This document shows, in pieces, positions 26,565 to 34,919 of a stretch of 64,000 nt of DNA. The notes under the pieces are model-generated. The model was not told the DNA's origin and ran no database searches. It saw nothing but the letters and a program-made list of their open reading frames with translations. Origin of the DNA: Rhizobium lusitanum (lineage in GTDB: Bacteria > Pseudomonadota > Alphaproteobacteria > Rhizobiales > Rhizobiaceae); NCBI RefSeq assembly GCF_014189535.1, contig NZ_CP050307.1, forward strand, positions 806,001-870,000, given 5' to 3'. How positions within the stretch are numbered: position 1 is the first letter of the stretch; every line of letters begins with the position of its first letter. Both the position numbers and the translations under genes were made by a program.

Positions 26565-27602
26565 ATGTCAGTCGATAATAAAAAACCGGCGGAACGGGCT
26601 GATCGGGTGACGATCCGAACGGTTGCGGCGCATGCGGGCGTATCGGTCGCCGCCGTCTCCAAGGTGATGCGCAATGCCTATGGTGTCAGCGATAATCTTC
26701 GCGCCAAGGTGACCGTGTCGATCGAGGAGCTGAGATATCGTCCATCACGGGCGGCGCGAGGGTTGCGCGGGAAAACCTTCACGATCGGGCTGCTCCTCGT
26801 CGATATCCGCAACCCGTTTCTTCCGGAGGTGATCGCCGGCGTCAATGCCGTTCTGGCGCCTTCACATTATCAGGCAATGATCGGCGTCGGCGAAGCCCGC
26901 ATGCAATTGGAGACGTCCCTGATCGAGTCGATGATCGACTATAAGATGGACGGCCTTATTCTGGTTGCGCCCCGCTTGCCTTCCGAGATCATTACGAGAT
27001 TTGCCGCGCAAATTCCGATCGTTGCGGTCGGCTATCACGACTCGACGGCGGATGGTTTCGATACGATCAATGCCGACGATCAACGCGGCGCGGAAATTGC
27101 CGTCGATGCGCTTCTGGAATGCGGCTATCGCGACATCGAAATGCTGACCCAGCTTGCGCGTGCGGGGCACAAGGTTTCCGTCGTCCGCCAGCGCGAGATA
27201 GGCTTTCGGCGCGCCATGCAGCGTGCCGGCTTGGGCTCCTCGGCGCCGATCACCAATATCCCCCTCGAATCCCCCAGGCGGGAGGAGACCATCCGCAAGT
27301 TCCTGGCTCGGAGCGACAGGCCACGCGCCGTTTTCTGCTGGAGCGATATCGACGCCATCGTGGTGATGAGCATGGCGGCGGAAATGGGCGTGCGCGTGCC
27401 GGAAGATCTGGCGGTCGTCGGCTATGACAATTCATCCATCGCCGCCCTCGGTCTCGTCAATCTCGCCAGTATCGATCAGTCCGGCAGGGAGCTGGGCCAG
27501 ACAGCCACGCGCACGCTCCTGTCGCGTATCGAAGGCCGTAGTGAGGCTGTGCACATCCTGCAGATGCCATCATTGGTGACCAGGCGAAGCTTGGCGGGGT
27601 GA
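26565..27602 (+). CDS. LacI-family transcriptional regulator
   Basis: A 345-aa repressor: N-terminal helix-turn-helix VTIRTVAAHAGVSVAAVSKV with hinge helix YRPSRAARGLRG, then the periplasmic-binding-like ligand domain (TIGLLLVDIRNPFLPEVIAGV; DGLILVAPRL; GYRDIEMLT; EDLAVVGYDNSSIAALGLVNLASIDQ). ATG 26565 is preferred; an in-frame ATG at 26514 would add 17 unconserved residues. It faces the rhamnosidase operon and probably responds to rhamnose or a rhamnoside. Confidence 0.92.
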   Translation: MSVDNKKPAERADRVTIRTVAAHAGVSVAAVSKVMRNAYGVSDNLRAKVTVSIEELRYRPSRAARGLRGKTFTIGLLLVDIRNPFLPEVIAGVNAVLAPSHYQAMIGVGEARMQLETSLIESMIDYKMDGLILVAPRLPSEIITRFAAQIPIVAVGYHDSTADGFDTINADDQRGAEIAVDALLECGYRDIEMLTQLARAGHKVSVVRQREIGFRRAMQRAGLGSSAPITNIPLESPRREETIRKFLARSDRPRAVFCWSDIDAIVVMSMAAEMGVRVPEDLAVVGYDNSSIAALGLVNLASIDQSGRELGQTATRTLLSRIEGRSEAVHILQMPSLVTRRSLAG

Positions 27603-27628
27603 GGATCCAGGTGGACGCGATCCAAGGA

Positions 27629-28243
27629 TCACGGGTCGAAACGGCTGACTTCGATCCCCATGCCGACAGGTAACAGCACGCTCGTGATTCCGGCCTTGGC
27701 GCGGATGGCCTTGCCATAGGCCTGCACATCCTCGTTTCCGGGGCGTATCATGTTGTCGGCGATGATGATCGCACCTGGATTGAGCTTGGGGTAGAAGGCT
27801 TCAAGGCAGGGCACATAGAGATCTTTCCAGAGGTCGACCAGGACGAAATCCACTCCGACCGTCAGTTCGGAGATCATCTGCACGGTGTCACCGACCTTGA
27901 AGTCGATGTGGTCGGCAAGTCCGGCCTTTGTCGCCATATCGCGAGCATAGGCTGACTTATAATCATGCAATTCCATCGTGATCAGCCGGCCGCCGGTCGC
28001 GCGGGCGGCCTCCGCCAGCCAGATGCCGGAATAGCCGAAGGAGGTGCCGAGCTCGAGGATGTTCGGCGCTGTCAGGCTCTTGGCGATAATGTTGAGCAGG
28101 CCACCGGTTTCCGGTCCGACGGCGCGCATCCGGCGATCCTGGCCGCCATCGCGACCGCCTTGCGGCATGTCGCGCGGCTTGCTTTGCTCTTCCCGGATCA
28201 GCTCGTGATATTCATCGAGCACCGCCAAGATTTTGTCGTCCAT
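27629..28243 (-). CDS. Class I SAM-dependent O-methyltransferase
   Basis: A 204-aa methyltransferase of the caffeoyl-CoA/catechol O-methyltransferase type: SAM motif I ILELGTSFGYSGIWLAEAA at about 63-81, acidic motif RLITMELHD, post-motif FVLVDLWKDLYVPCLEAFYPKLNPGAIIIADN. An inserted charged segment (QSKPRDMPQGGRDGGQDRR) lies at about 20-38. Convergent with lacI and downstream of the iron transporter genes by 111 bp. It might modify a phenolic or siderophore-like compound, but this is inference. Confidence 0.85.
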   Translation of the reverse strand: MDDKILAVLDEYHELIREEQSKPRDMPQGGRDGGQDRRMRAVGPETGGLLNIIAKSLTAPNILELGTSFGYSGIWLAEAARATGGRLITMELHDYKSAYARDMATKAGLADHIDFKVGDTVQMISELTVGVDFVLVDLWKDLYVPCLEAFYPKLNPGAIIIADNMIRPGNEDVQAYGKAIRAKAGITSVLLPVGMGIEVSRFDP

Positions 28244-28354
28244 ACCCTATCCTCTATCTAGCTGTGGACTGCGGCGCGCACGATAGGAGCGAATGTAGCG
28301 GCCGTCGAGGCTGCCAAGCTGAGGATGCGGCTCATGTCACTCTAACGTGATCGA

Positions 28355-29107
28355 TCAAATCGCCCCGTCGACGATCACCATGGGGCTGCCACGAGAACAT
28401 GTCTCGACGCGGGCATCGATCTTGTAGATATCGCGCAGCATTCCGGTGGTGATGACCTCAGGTGTCGCGCCGCTCGCCGCCATTTTGCCTTGTGCGATGA
28501 CGATGGTGTTTTCGCAATAACGGAGCGCATGGTTGAGATCGTGCAACGCGATGAGGACGATCATGCCGTCGCGCTTGGCGAGATCGGTAATGAAGCTCAG
28601 CACTTCGATCTGCCGGTGGAGATCGAGGGCCGAGGTCGGTTCGTCCATCAACAGGATTTCTGGCCGGCGAATGAGCGCCTGTGCGAGCGAAACGAGCTGG
28701 CGCTGCCCGCCGGAAAGCTCGCCAAGGCCGCGAAAGCCCAGGTCTTGGATGTGCAATGCCTTCAGGATGGCATCGATCTCCGCAAGCTCGTCGTCGGCGA
28801 CCCGCCAGCCGCTGCCTTGCTTTGCTGAAAGCAGGACCGATTCGTAGACCGTCAGGACCGCATTGGCGCCAGTATCCTGCGGCATGTAGCAGATCGAGCG
28901 CGATCCTCGTTCCGTACCGGATAGCTCAACCAGTCCCGGCCCCTTGATCAGGCCGGCGATCCGTTTGAACAGCGTTGACTTGCCGGCGGCGTTGGGGCCG
29001 ATAATCGCAGTGACGCTGCCGCCCTTCAGGTCGCTTAAGGTCACATCGGAAAGCACTTTCGCCTTGCCGTAGGCGGCTCCGACGTTATCGAGTGCCAAGG
29101 CTACCAT
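28355..29107 (-). CDS. Iron-siderophore/heme-type ABC ATPase (FecE family)
   Basis: A 250-aa ATPase: Walker A GPNAAGKST, signature LSGGQRQLVSLAQAL, Walker B ILLMDEPTSALD, H-loop IALHDLNHAL. ATG 29107 overlaps the permease stop by 7 bp. The family serves Fe(III)-siderophore, heme or cobalamin import. Confidence 0.9.
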   Translation of the reverse strand: MVALALDNVGAAYGKAKVLSDVTLSDLKGGSVTAIIGPNAAGKSTLFKRIAGLIKGPGLVELSGTERGSRSICYMPQDTGANAVLTVYESVLLSAKQGSGWRVADDELAEIDAILKALHIQDLGFRGLGELSGGQRQLVSLAQALIRRPEILLMDEPTSALDLHRQIEVLSFITDLAKRDGMIVLIALHDLNHALRYCENTIVIAQGKMAASGATPEVITTGMLRDIYKIDARVETCSRGSPMVIVDGAI

Positions 29108-30165
29108 GAGCGCCTCCTGCTGCCGAAGATCAGGATGAAGAAGAAGGGTACCCCCACCAGCGCGGTGATCACGCCGATCGGCAGGATCGCGCCCGGGATG
29201 ATGATCTTGCTGAGGACGGACGTTGCAGAGAGAAGCAGGGCGCCGCAGACGATCGAAGCGGGCAGGAAGAAGCGCTGATCCTCGCCGACGATCATGCGGG
29301 CCATGTGAGGGCCGACCAGGCCGACGAAGCCGATCGTGCCGACGAAGGATACGGGGATTGCAGCGAGCAGGCTGACGAGCATCATCGTCCTCAGGCGCAG
29401 CGCGCGCACGTTGACACCCATGCTCGCGGCCTTGTCCTCGCCGAGGCGAAGCGCCGTCAGCGCCCATGCATCCCGCATGAACAATGGCACGATGACGACT
29501 AGCATGCCGGCGATGATCGCGACCTTGGGCCAGGTTGCCTTGGTAAAGCTTCCCATGGTCCAGAAGACGATTGCCGAAAGCGCCTGTTCGGACGCCAGAT
29601 ATTCGAGCAGCGACAGAGCCGCGTTAAAGCTGAACACCAGCGCGATGCCTAGCAGGACGATCGTCTCGACGCTGACGCCGCGCATGGTCGAGGCAAAGTG
29701 GATGAACATTGCCGCCGCCATTGCCATGATGAAGGCATTGATCGGCACCATATAGGCGACTGCGCCGGGATAGAGCGCGACGCCGCCGACAAGCGCAAGG
29801 GCTGCGCCGAAACTTGCCGCCGCCGAAATTCCGAGCGTGAACGGGCTTGCCAGCGGATTGGCGAGGATCGTTTGCATCTCGGCGCCGGCGACCGACAAAG
29901 AGGCACCGACGACGACCGCCATCAGCGCGATCGGCATGCGGATATCCCAGATGACGACGCGCAATTGAATGGCCGCGCCGGCGGGATCGAAGATCGCGGA
30001 CAAAACCTGCCGTAGGGTATAGTTCGCCGGCCCGAGCGCCATGTCGAGCGCAATGCTCATGCACATAGCGACGCCGAGGAGCGTCAGGATTACGATGCGG
30101 CGGAAGACGCGGGAGCGATATTGCTCGCCTCCGGTCACGATTGCTTGGAGCGTCCCAACGGACAT
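29101..30165 (-). CDS. FecCD-family ABC permease
   Basis: A 354-aa permease with about 9-10 TM helices and FecCD hallmarks: WDIRMPIALMAVVVGASLSVAGAEMQ is the N-terminal PR-type motif (given here in parts: WDIRMPIAL, VGASLSVAGAEMQ), NPLASPFTLGIS, and GFVGLVGPHMARMIVG. AAGGA lies 9 nt upstream of ATG 30165. No periplasmic binding protein or TonB receptor gene is next to it; the gap 30166-30326 shows no obvious iron box. The binding protein must be encoded elsewhere, or the operon lost it. Confidence 0.9.
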   Translation of the reverse strand: MSVGTLQAIVTGGEQYRSRVFRRIVILTLLGVAMCMSIALDMALGPANYTLRQVLSAIFDPAGAAIQLRVVIWDIRMPIALMAVVVGASLSVAGAEMQTILANPLASPFTLGISAAASFGAALALVGGVALYPGAVAYMVPINAFIMAMAAAMFIHFASTMRGVSVETIVLLGIALVFSFNAALSLLEYLASEQALSAIVFWTMGSFTKATWPKVAIIAGMLVVIVPLFMRDAWALTALRLGEDKAASMGVNVRALRLRTMMLVSLLAAIPVSFVGTIGFVGLVGPHMARMIVGEDQRFFLPASIVCGALLLSATSVLSKIIIPGAILPIGVITALVGVPFFFILIFGSRRRSW

Positions 30166-30326
30166 GACGGCTTGTCCTTCGGCAAAATGCGAGAGGCCGG
30201 CTCATGGCCAAAGATCGACCAAGTTACCGGCACCAGGCTCGAGCGGTCGCTCGACGAAAACTGAGACCGTCTATGCTTTTATGAGTAAAGCAGTCAAGTT
30301 CATTCTGGCAATGAGCGAGTGTCCGA

Positions 30327-31652
30327 TCAGAAATCGGCAACCTTGCCCCAGACCGAGCCGTTCAGCCGGTCCGGATAATAAGGTTTCGGATCGATGATCG
30401 GCTCGGCGCCCGTGACGAGGTCGGCGACGAGATGGCCGGCTCCGGGGCCAATCCCGAATCCGTGGCCGCTGAAGCCTGCCGCCAGAATCAGCCCGGGCAG
30501 GGTCGGCACTTCGCCGATCGCCGGGACGCCATCGGGCGTGCTGTCGATATAACCGGCCCAGGTGGCTGAGACCGGTGTCTGGGCAAGTGCTGGAAGCAGC
30601 GCCCGTGCCCGCTCCAGGGTCGCTTCGATCTGCTGACGATCCGGGCGGGGGTCGAGAATGCGGTTGCGCTCCATAGGCGTCGGTCGATCCAGCCGCCAGC
30701 GCGACAGGGTCTCATGACCGTTCTTTAAGCCTTCCAACCCGCCGGGCGCGAGGCTGCGGCGACGCTTGATGAACATCGGTATAAAGTGGCGCGCGAAACG
30801 GAGCTGCTGCAAGGTCGGATCGACGCGGGCGCGGCCGCTGATGGCAAGCGTATAGCCGCCGTCGCTCCTGCGCGTGGCGGAGACTGCGGCGGTATGCAAT
30901 GCGGCAGGCAAGCCCGTAGCGCCGGGGGCGACCGACAGGATCGAGGAGCGGATTGCTGCCTGTGGAAAGCGGATACCGAGCTGTCGGCAAAAGGACGATG
31001 CCCATGCACCGCCGGCCATCACCACCGTTCGGGTGCGGATTGTGCCTGCTTCGGTAATGACCCCGCTGACACGGCCGCCTTCGACCTCCAGGCCACGGGC
31101 GGCGCACATCTGATGAACGCTGCCTCCGAGCGCCATGGTGGCGCGGGCAACCACCGGTGCTGCTCGTGATGGATCGGCGGTGCCGTCACTGGGCGAAAAG
31201 ACCCCGCCCTTCCATTGTCTTCCGGTTGCCGCCCCGAATTCGCTCGCCTTCTTGCCGTCGAGCATGTGGGTGGTGACGCCGACGCCACGAGCAAATTCGC
31301 CCCAGCGAGCCCAGCCGGCAAGTTCCGCGTCGTCATTGCTCAGATAGAGCAAGCCGCAGCGGCGAAAGCCGGTATCCTCACCACTATCCTTGGCAAACTC
31401 GTCCCAGAGCGCCAGGCTCTTTGTCGCAATGGGTAACTCGCGGGCGTCCCTGTTTTGCTGCCGGCACCATCCCCAGTTTCGGCTGGATTGTTCGGCGCCG
31501 ATCCGCCCTTTTTCCAAAAGGGCGACCTTCATGCCGCGCCGCGCGAGATAATAGGCGGTAAATGTTCCGACAATGCCGCCGCCGATCACCACGACATCCA
31601 CTTTCTCGGGCAGAGCAGGTGTAGTTTCAATATGCAGCAGGGGCGCGGGCAT
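30327..31652 (-). CDS. FAD-dependent amine/D-amino-acid oxidoreductase (DadA-like) 1
   Basis: A 441-aa DAO-family flavoprotein: dinucleotide-binding motif VVVIGGGIVGTFTAYYLARR at about 20-40, EQSSRNWGWCRQQNRDARELP near 55-75 (a family-specific stretch), and the C-terminal GFSGHGFGIGPGAGHLVADL. It has a close paralogue at 50019-51347 with the same SSRNWGWCRQQNRD and GYSGHGFGIGPGAG segments. Probably oxidises a D-amino acid, N-substituted amino acid or opine to the 2-oxo acid. Divergent from the Lrp regulator. Confidence 0.88.
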   Translation of the reverse strand: MPAPLLHIETTPALPEKVDVVVIGGGIVGTFTAYYLARRGMKVALLEKGRIGAEQSSRNWGWCRQQNRDARELPIATKSLALWDEFAKDSGEDTGFRRCGLLYLSNDDAELAGWARWGEFARGVGVTTHMLDGKKASEFGAATGRQWKGGVFSPSDGTADPSRAAPVVARATMALGGSVHQMCAARGLEVEGGRVSGVITEAGTIRTRTVVMAGGAWASSFCRQLGIRFPQAAIRSSILSVAPGATGLPAALHTAAVSATRRSDGGYTLAISGRARVDPTLQQLRFARHFIPMFIKRRRSLAPGGLEGLKNGHETLSRWRLDRPTPMERNRILDPRPDRQQIEATLERARALLPALAQTPVSATWAGYIDSTPDGVPAIGEVPTLPGLILAAGFSGHGFGIGPGAGHLVADLVTGAEPIIDPKPYYPDRLNGSVWGKVADF

Positions 31653-31698
31653 GGTTCTCTCCGGTTTTCAGACGACATTCTAGTCGAGCTTTTGTCGT

Positions 31699-31733
31699 GG
31701 AAATGCTGGAGATTGGCGCTGGACAGCATTTCC
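31699..31733. promoter_or_regulatory. Inverted repeat, candidate Lrp/AsnC operator
   Basis: Perfect arms GGAAATGCTG (31699-31708) and CAGCATTTCC (31724-31733), 15-nt spacer, in the 251-bp gap between the DadA-like gene and the Lrp gene. Arms start 25 bp apart, fitting two helical turns. A related half site AAATGCTG occurs at 38426-38433 in the leader of the HAD gene of the same region. Assignment to the neighbouring Lrp protein is inferred. Confidence 0.5.
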
Positions 31734-31903
31734 TTCGGTAGCGTCCGCCTATCGCGAACGCTTGTGCTAAGATGCAGATATTGCGAGGTTATATCGGCAT
31801 AGCCTGGTTCGATTCCACTTGCTAACCGGGGCTTTCCGCTTAAAATGACGAAAGATTATTCCGTATGGCGGCGTGCCGCTGCCGATAAAAGGGGAGCACG
31901 CCG

Positions 31904-32380
31904 ATGAAGCTCGACCGGATCGACATCAAGATTCTCTACGAATTGCAGAAGAATGGCCGCATCACCAATGTCGAACTGGCGGACCTCGTCAATCTCTCGC
32001 CAAGCCCCTGCCTGATGCGGGTGAAGAAGCTGCAATCGGAAGGCTATATCTCCGGCTATTCGGCGCAGATCAACATTGCAAAGCTCGGGCAGACACTCAC
32101 CGTCTTCACCGAGGTCACGCTCAAGAACCATCGCCAGATCGATTTTGCGCGGTTTCTCGCCGCGGTCGAAAAGGTGGACTCGGTCGTGGAATGCCATCTC
32201 GTTTCCGGCGGCTACGACTATCTGGTGAAGTTCGTGACCGCCGGCATTGCCGAATACCAGACGACGATGGAACGGTTGATCGACATGGAGATCGGTATCG
32301 ACAAGTATTTCAGCTTCGTCGTGCTGAAATCGCCGATCGTCAAGGCACATATGCCACTGACGAGCTTGTTTCCGGTCTGA
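31904..32380 (+). CDS. Lrp/AsnC-family transcriptional regulator
   Basis: A 158-aa regulator: N-terminal helix-turn-helix IDIKILYELQKNGRITNVE (2-22) with NLSPSPCLMRVKKLQSEGYI, then the C-terminal RAM ligand domain (FLAAVEKVDSVVECHLVSGGYDYLVKFV). Such proteins usually respond to an amino acid and control its catabolic genes. It faces the DadA-like gene and the ABC operon end, so is the likely local regulator. Ribosome binding site AGGGGAG. Confidence 0.94.
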   Translation: MKLDRIDIKILYELQKNGRITNVELADLVNLSPSPCLMRVKKLQSEGYISGYSAQINIAKLGQTLTVFTEVTLKNHRQIDFARFLAAVEKVDSVVECHLVSGGYDYLVKFVTAGIAEYQTTMERLIDMEIGIDKYFSFVVLKSPIVKAHMPLTSLFPV

Positions 32381-32398
32381 GGTTTCCTCCGAATACGG

Positions 32399-32428
32399 TT
32401 CGCGAAACGCTGGTCAGCGTTTCGCGAA
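32399..32428. repeat. Perfect 14-bp-arm hairpin at convergent gene ends
   Basis: TTCGCGAAACGCTG (32399-32412), GT, CAGCGTTTCGCGAA (32415-32428). It lies between lrp and the ABC ATPase gene and forms the last codons of the latter (TFAKR-stop). No T-tract on either side, but the stem strength suits a bidirectional terminator or 3'-end protection. Confidence 0.6.
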
Positions 32429-34075
32429 AGTCCGCATCAGCTCTGGGTCCTGTTCCAGGCCGTCAAGCCAGCCCGGGTCGAGCTTCGGCACGGAGGAGAA
32501 GAGCAGCTTGGAATAGGGATGCTTGGCGCCGCCAGCGAGATCGGCGGATGCGAGCTGCTCGATCTTCTCTCCCGCATACATGACGATAATCTCGTCGCAG
32601 ATCGCCTGCACGGTCGACAGGTCATGGCTGATGAAGACGTAGGAGAGGCCGAGTTCGCGCTGCAACTCCTTGAGAAGATCGATAATGGCGGCGGCAACGA
32701 CCGTGTCGAGGGCCGAGGTAATTTCATCGCATAGAATGAGCTTCGGCTCGGCCGCGAGCGCTCGCGCAAGATTGATGCGCTGCTTTTGGCCGCCGGACAG
32801 TTCCGGCGGGCGGCGGTGCTTGGTGGCTCTTGGCAGATGAACCATGTCGAGGAGCTGGTCGATCCGCGCCTCGCGCTGCTTGCCGCCGAGACTATGATAG
32901 AAGGAGAGCGGCCGGCCGAGGATCTCTCCGATCGACTTGGCTGGGTTGAGCGCGGTATCGGCGAACTGGAAGACGATCTGCAGCTTGCGCAGCTCTTCGC
33001 GCTGGCGCTGCTTGGCATTGGCCGCAAGCTGCTTGCCGTCGAAGATGATATCGCCGGAAACCGGCGGCAAGATTCCCGCGATCGCGCGGGCAAGCGTCGA
33101 TTTTCCGCAGCCGGATTCGCCGATGACGCCGAGATTGCGGCCGGTTTCCAGCTTGAGACTGACGGATTTCAGAGCTGTTGCTGCTGGCAGGCCGTTCGGC
33201 TGGATTGGCCCATAACCGGCGACGATGTCGGTGACCTCGAGAAGGGCAGGCGTTTTTTGCGGATCGGTCGATGCAGGCGAGGCGTAGAGCTTGGGTTCGA
33301 AAGCGCCGAGCAACTGGCGCGTATAGGAATGGGAGGGTGCCGAAAGGATCTGCTCGGTTTTGCCGATTTCCTGGACCTCGCCAGCCTTCAGGACCACGAT
33401 CCGGTCTGCGACCTGGGCGACGACGGCGAGGTCGTGGGAGACATAGACGCCGGCAATGCCGCCCTTCTTCATCACCGATTTGAAGGCCCGGAGAACCTCG
33501 ATCTGCGTCGTCACGTCGAGCGCGGTCGTCGGCTCGTCGAAAATCACCAGCTTCGGATCACCGATCAGCGCCATCGCGGCCGACAGGCGCTGCAACTGGC
33601 CACCGGAAACCTGATGCGGATAGCGCGAACCGATCGTCTCGGGGTTCGGCAAGCTCAATGCCTTGAAGAGCTCGACGGCACGCGCCTTTGCTTCTTCGGC
33701 GGGCATCAGGTCATGGATACGGGTGATTTCGATCACCTGCTCCATGATGGTCTGCGCCGGGTTGAAGGCGGCCGCAGCGCTCTGCGGGATATAGGCGACT
33801 TCGGTGCCGCGAATGCGAGCTCTGGCTTTTTCCGACAGGCTTGCCATGTCCTTGCCGGCAAGCAGGATTTCACCGCTACTGATCCGGCATCCCGGTCGCG
33901 CATGCCCCATTAGGCTGAGCGCGATCGTCGTCTTGCCCGAGCCGCTTTCGCCGATCAGGGCGACGATCTCACCGTCTTCGATATCGAAACTGACGCCACG
34001 GATGATCTCCACCAGGCGGCCCGAATCGGTCTTGGCCTCAACCTTGAGGTCGCGAATTTCGACGAGCTTGGCCAT
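32414..34075 (-). CDS. Peptide/opine ABC transporter, fused double ATPase (DppD-DppF)
   Basis: A 553-aa protein with two complete nucleotide-binding domains: first with Walker A GESGSGKTT, signature VSGGQLQRLSAAMAL, Walker B VIFDEPTTALD; second with [24 protein letters not shown] and LILCDEITSALD. In the second Walker B the usual Pro of DEP is Ile, as sometimes seen. It replaces separate DppD and DppF subunits. ATG 34075 shares one base with the preceding permease stop (TGATG). Last gene of the importer operon 37577-32414. Confidence 0.94.
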   Translation of the reverse strand: MAKLVEIRDLKVEAKTDSGRLVEIIRGVSFDIEDGEIVALIGESGSGKTTIALSLMGHARPGCRISSGEILLAGKDMASLSEKARARIRGTEVAYIPQSAAAAFNPAQTIMEQVIEITRIHDLMPAEEAKARAVELFKALSLPNPETIGSRYPHQVSGGQLQRLSAAMALIGDPKLVIFDEPTTALDVTTQIEVLRAFKSVMKKGGIAGVYVSHDLAVVAQVADRIVVLKAGEVQEIGKTEQILSAPSHSYTRQLLGAFEPKLYASPASTDPQKTPALLEVTDIVAGYGPIQPNGLPAATALKSVSLKLETGRNLGVIGESGCGKSTLARAIAGILPPVSGDIIFDGKQLAANAKQRQREELRKLQIVFQFADTALNPAKSIGEILGRPLSFYHSLGGKQREARIDQLLDMVHLPRATKHRRPPELSGGQKQRINLARALAAEPKLILCDEITSALDTVVAAAIIDLLKELQRELGLSYVFISHDLSTVQAICDEIIVMYAGEKIEQLASADLAGGAKHPYSKLLFSSVPKLDPGWLDGLEQDPELMRTFAKR

Positions 34076-34917
34076 CAATTGCTCCGGTCTCGAATTTTCT
34101 GGGGCAGGTTGTCGATCAGCAGGTTGACGCAGATCGTCAGGCTGGCGATTGCAATGCTCGGGAAGATTACGGCCGGCGCGCCGAATGGCAGTCCGCCGAT
34201 GTTTTCACGCACCAGCGCGCCCCAGTCCGCATTCGGCGGCTGGACGCCGAGGCCGAGGAAGGAGAGGCCCGACAGGAGCAGCACGATGAACACGAAGCGC
34301 AGGCCAAGATCGGCCATGACCGGCCCGAGGATATTGGGCAGGATTTCCGAGCGGATGAGATAAAGCGCGCCTTCGCCACGAGCGCGGGCGACCGTGATGA
34401 AGTCCATGGTGTTGATGTTGACGGCGAGCGAGCGCGCGAAGCGGTAGGCGCCCGGTGTATAAATGACGGCGAGCGTCATGATCAGCACGGGGATCGAAGA
34501 GCCGACACCGGCCACGACCACAAGGCCGAACAGCTTGCTGGGGATCGAGTTCAGCGCATCGAGAAAGCGACTGAGCGCGCTGTCGAACCAGCCGCCAGTC
34601 ACTGCCGCGATCATGCCGAGCGCGACGCCGGTGAAACAGGATATGCAGACGGCGGCAAGCGAGATGCCGACGGTATAACGGGCGCCCATCAGGATGCGGG
34701 AGAAAATATCCCGGCCGAGATAGTCGGTGCCCAGCCAGAACTTCGCCGAGATCGGCCCGAAGTAGTCGAAGTCGACGATATCGCCGATCGGGTAGGGGAT
34801 CAGTAGCGGTGCGAAGATGGCGATAAGCGCCCAGGCGAGGATGACGCCAAGGCCGATCATGCCGACGATGTTGAAGCGAAAGCCGAGCTTGCGGGGAGTG
34901 AACGCGGTAAGGGCCAT
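34075..34917 (-). CDS. Peptide/opine ABC transporter permease (DppC type)
   Basis: A 280-aa permease: N-terminal TM (MIGLGVILAWALIAIFAPLL), the family motif FWLGTDYLGRDIFSRILMGAR, further five TMs, EAA-type loop ARARGEGALYLIRSEILPN. ATG 34917 lies 2 bp after the DppB-type stop; the long open frame upstream is a shadow. Confidence 0.93.
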   Translation of the reverse strand: MALTAFTPRKLGFRFNIVGMIGLGVILAWALIAIFAPLLIPYPIGDIVDFDYFGPISAKFWLGTDYLGRDIFSRILMGARYTVGISLAAVCISCFTGVALGMIAAVTGGWFDSALSRFLDALNSIPSKLFGLVVVAGVGSSIPVLIMTLAVIYTPGAYRFARSLAVNINTMDFITVARARGEGALYLIRSEILPNILGPVMADLGLRFVFIVLLLSGLSFLGLGVQPPNADWGALVRENIGGLPFGAPAVIFPSIAIASLTICVNLLIDNLPQKIRDRSN

Positions 34918-34919
34918 GG

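Noticed and set aside
32786..33913. 375-codon plus-strand frame
   Set aside because: Antisense to the double ATPase with both Walker sets intact.
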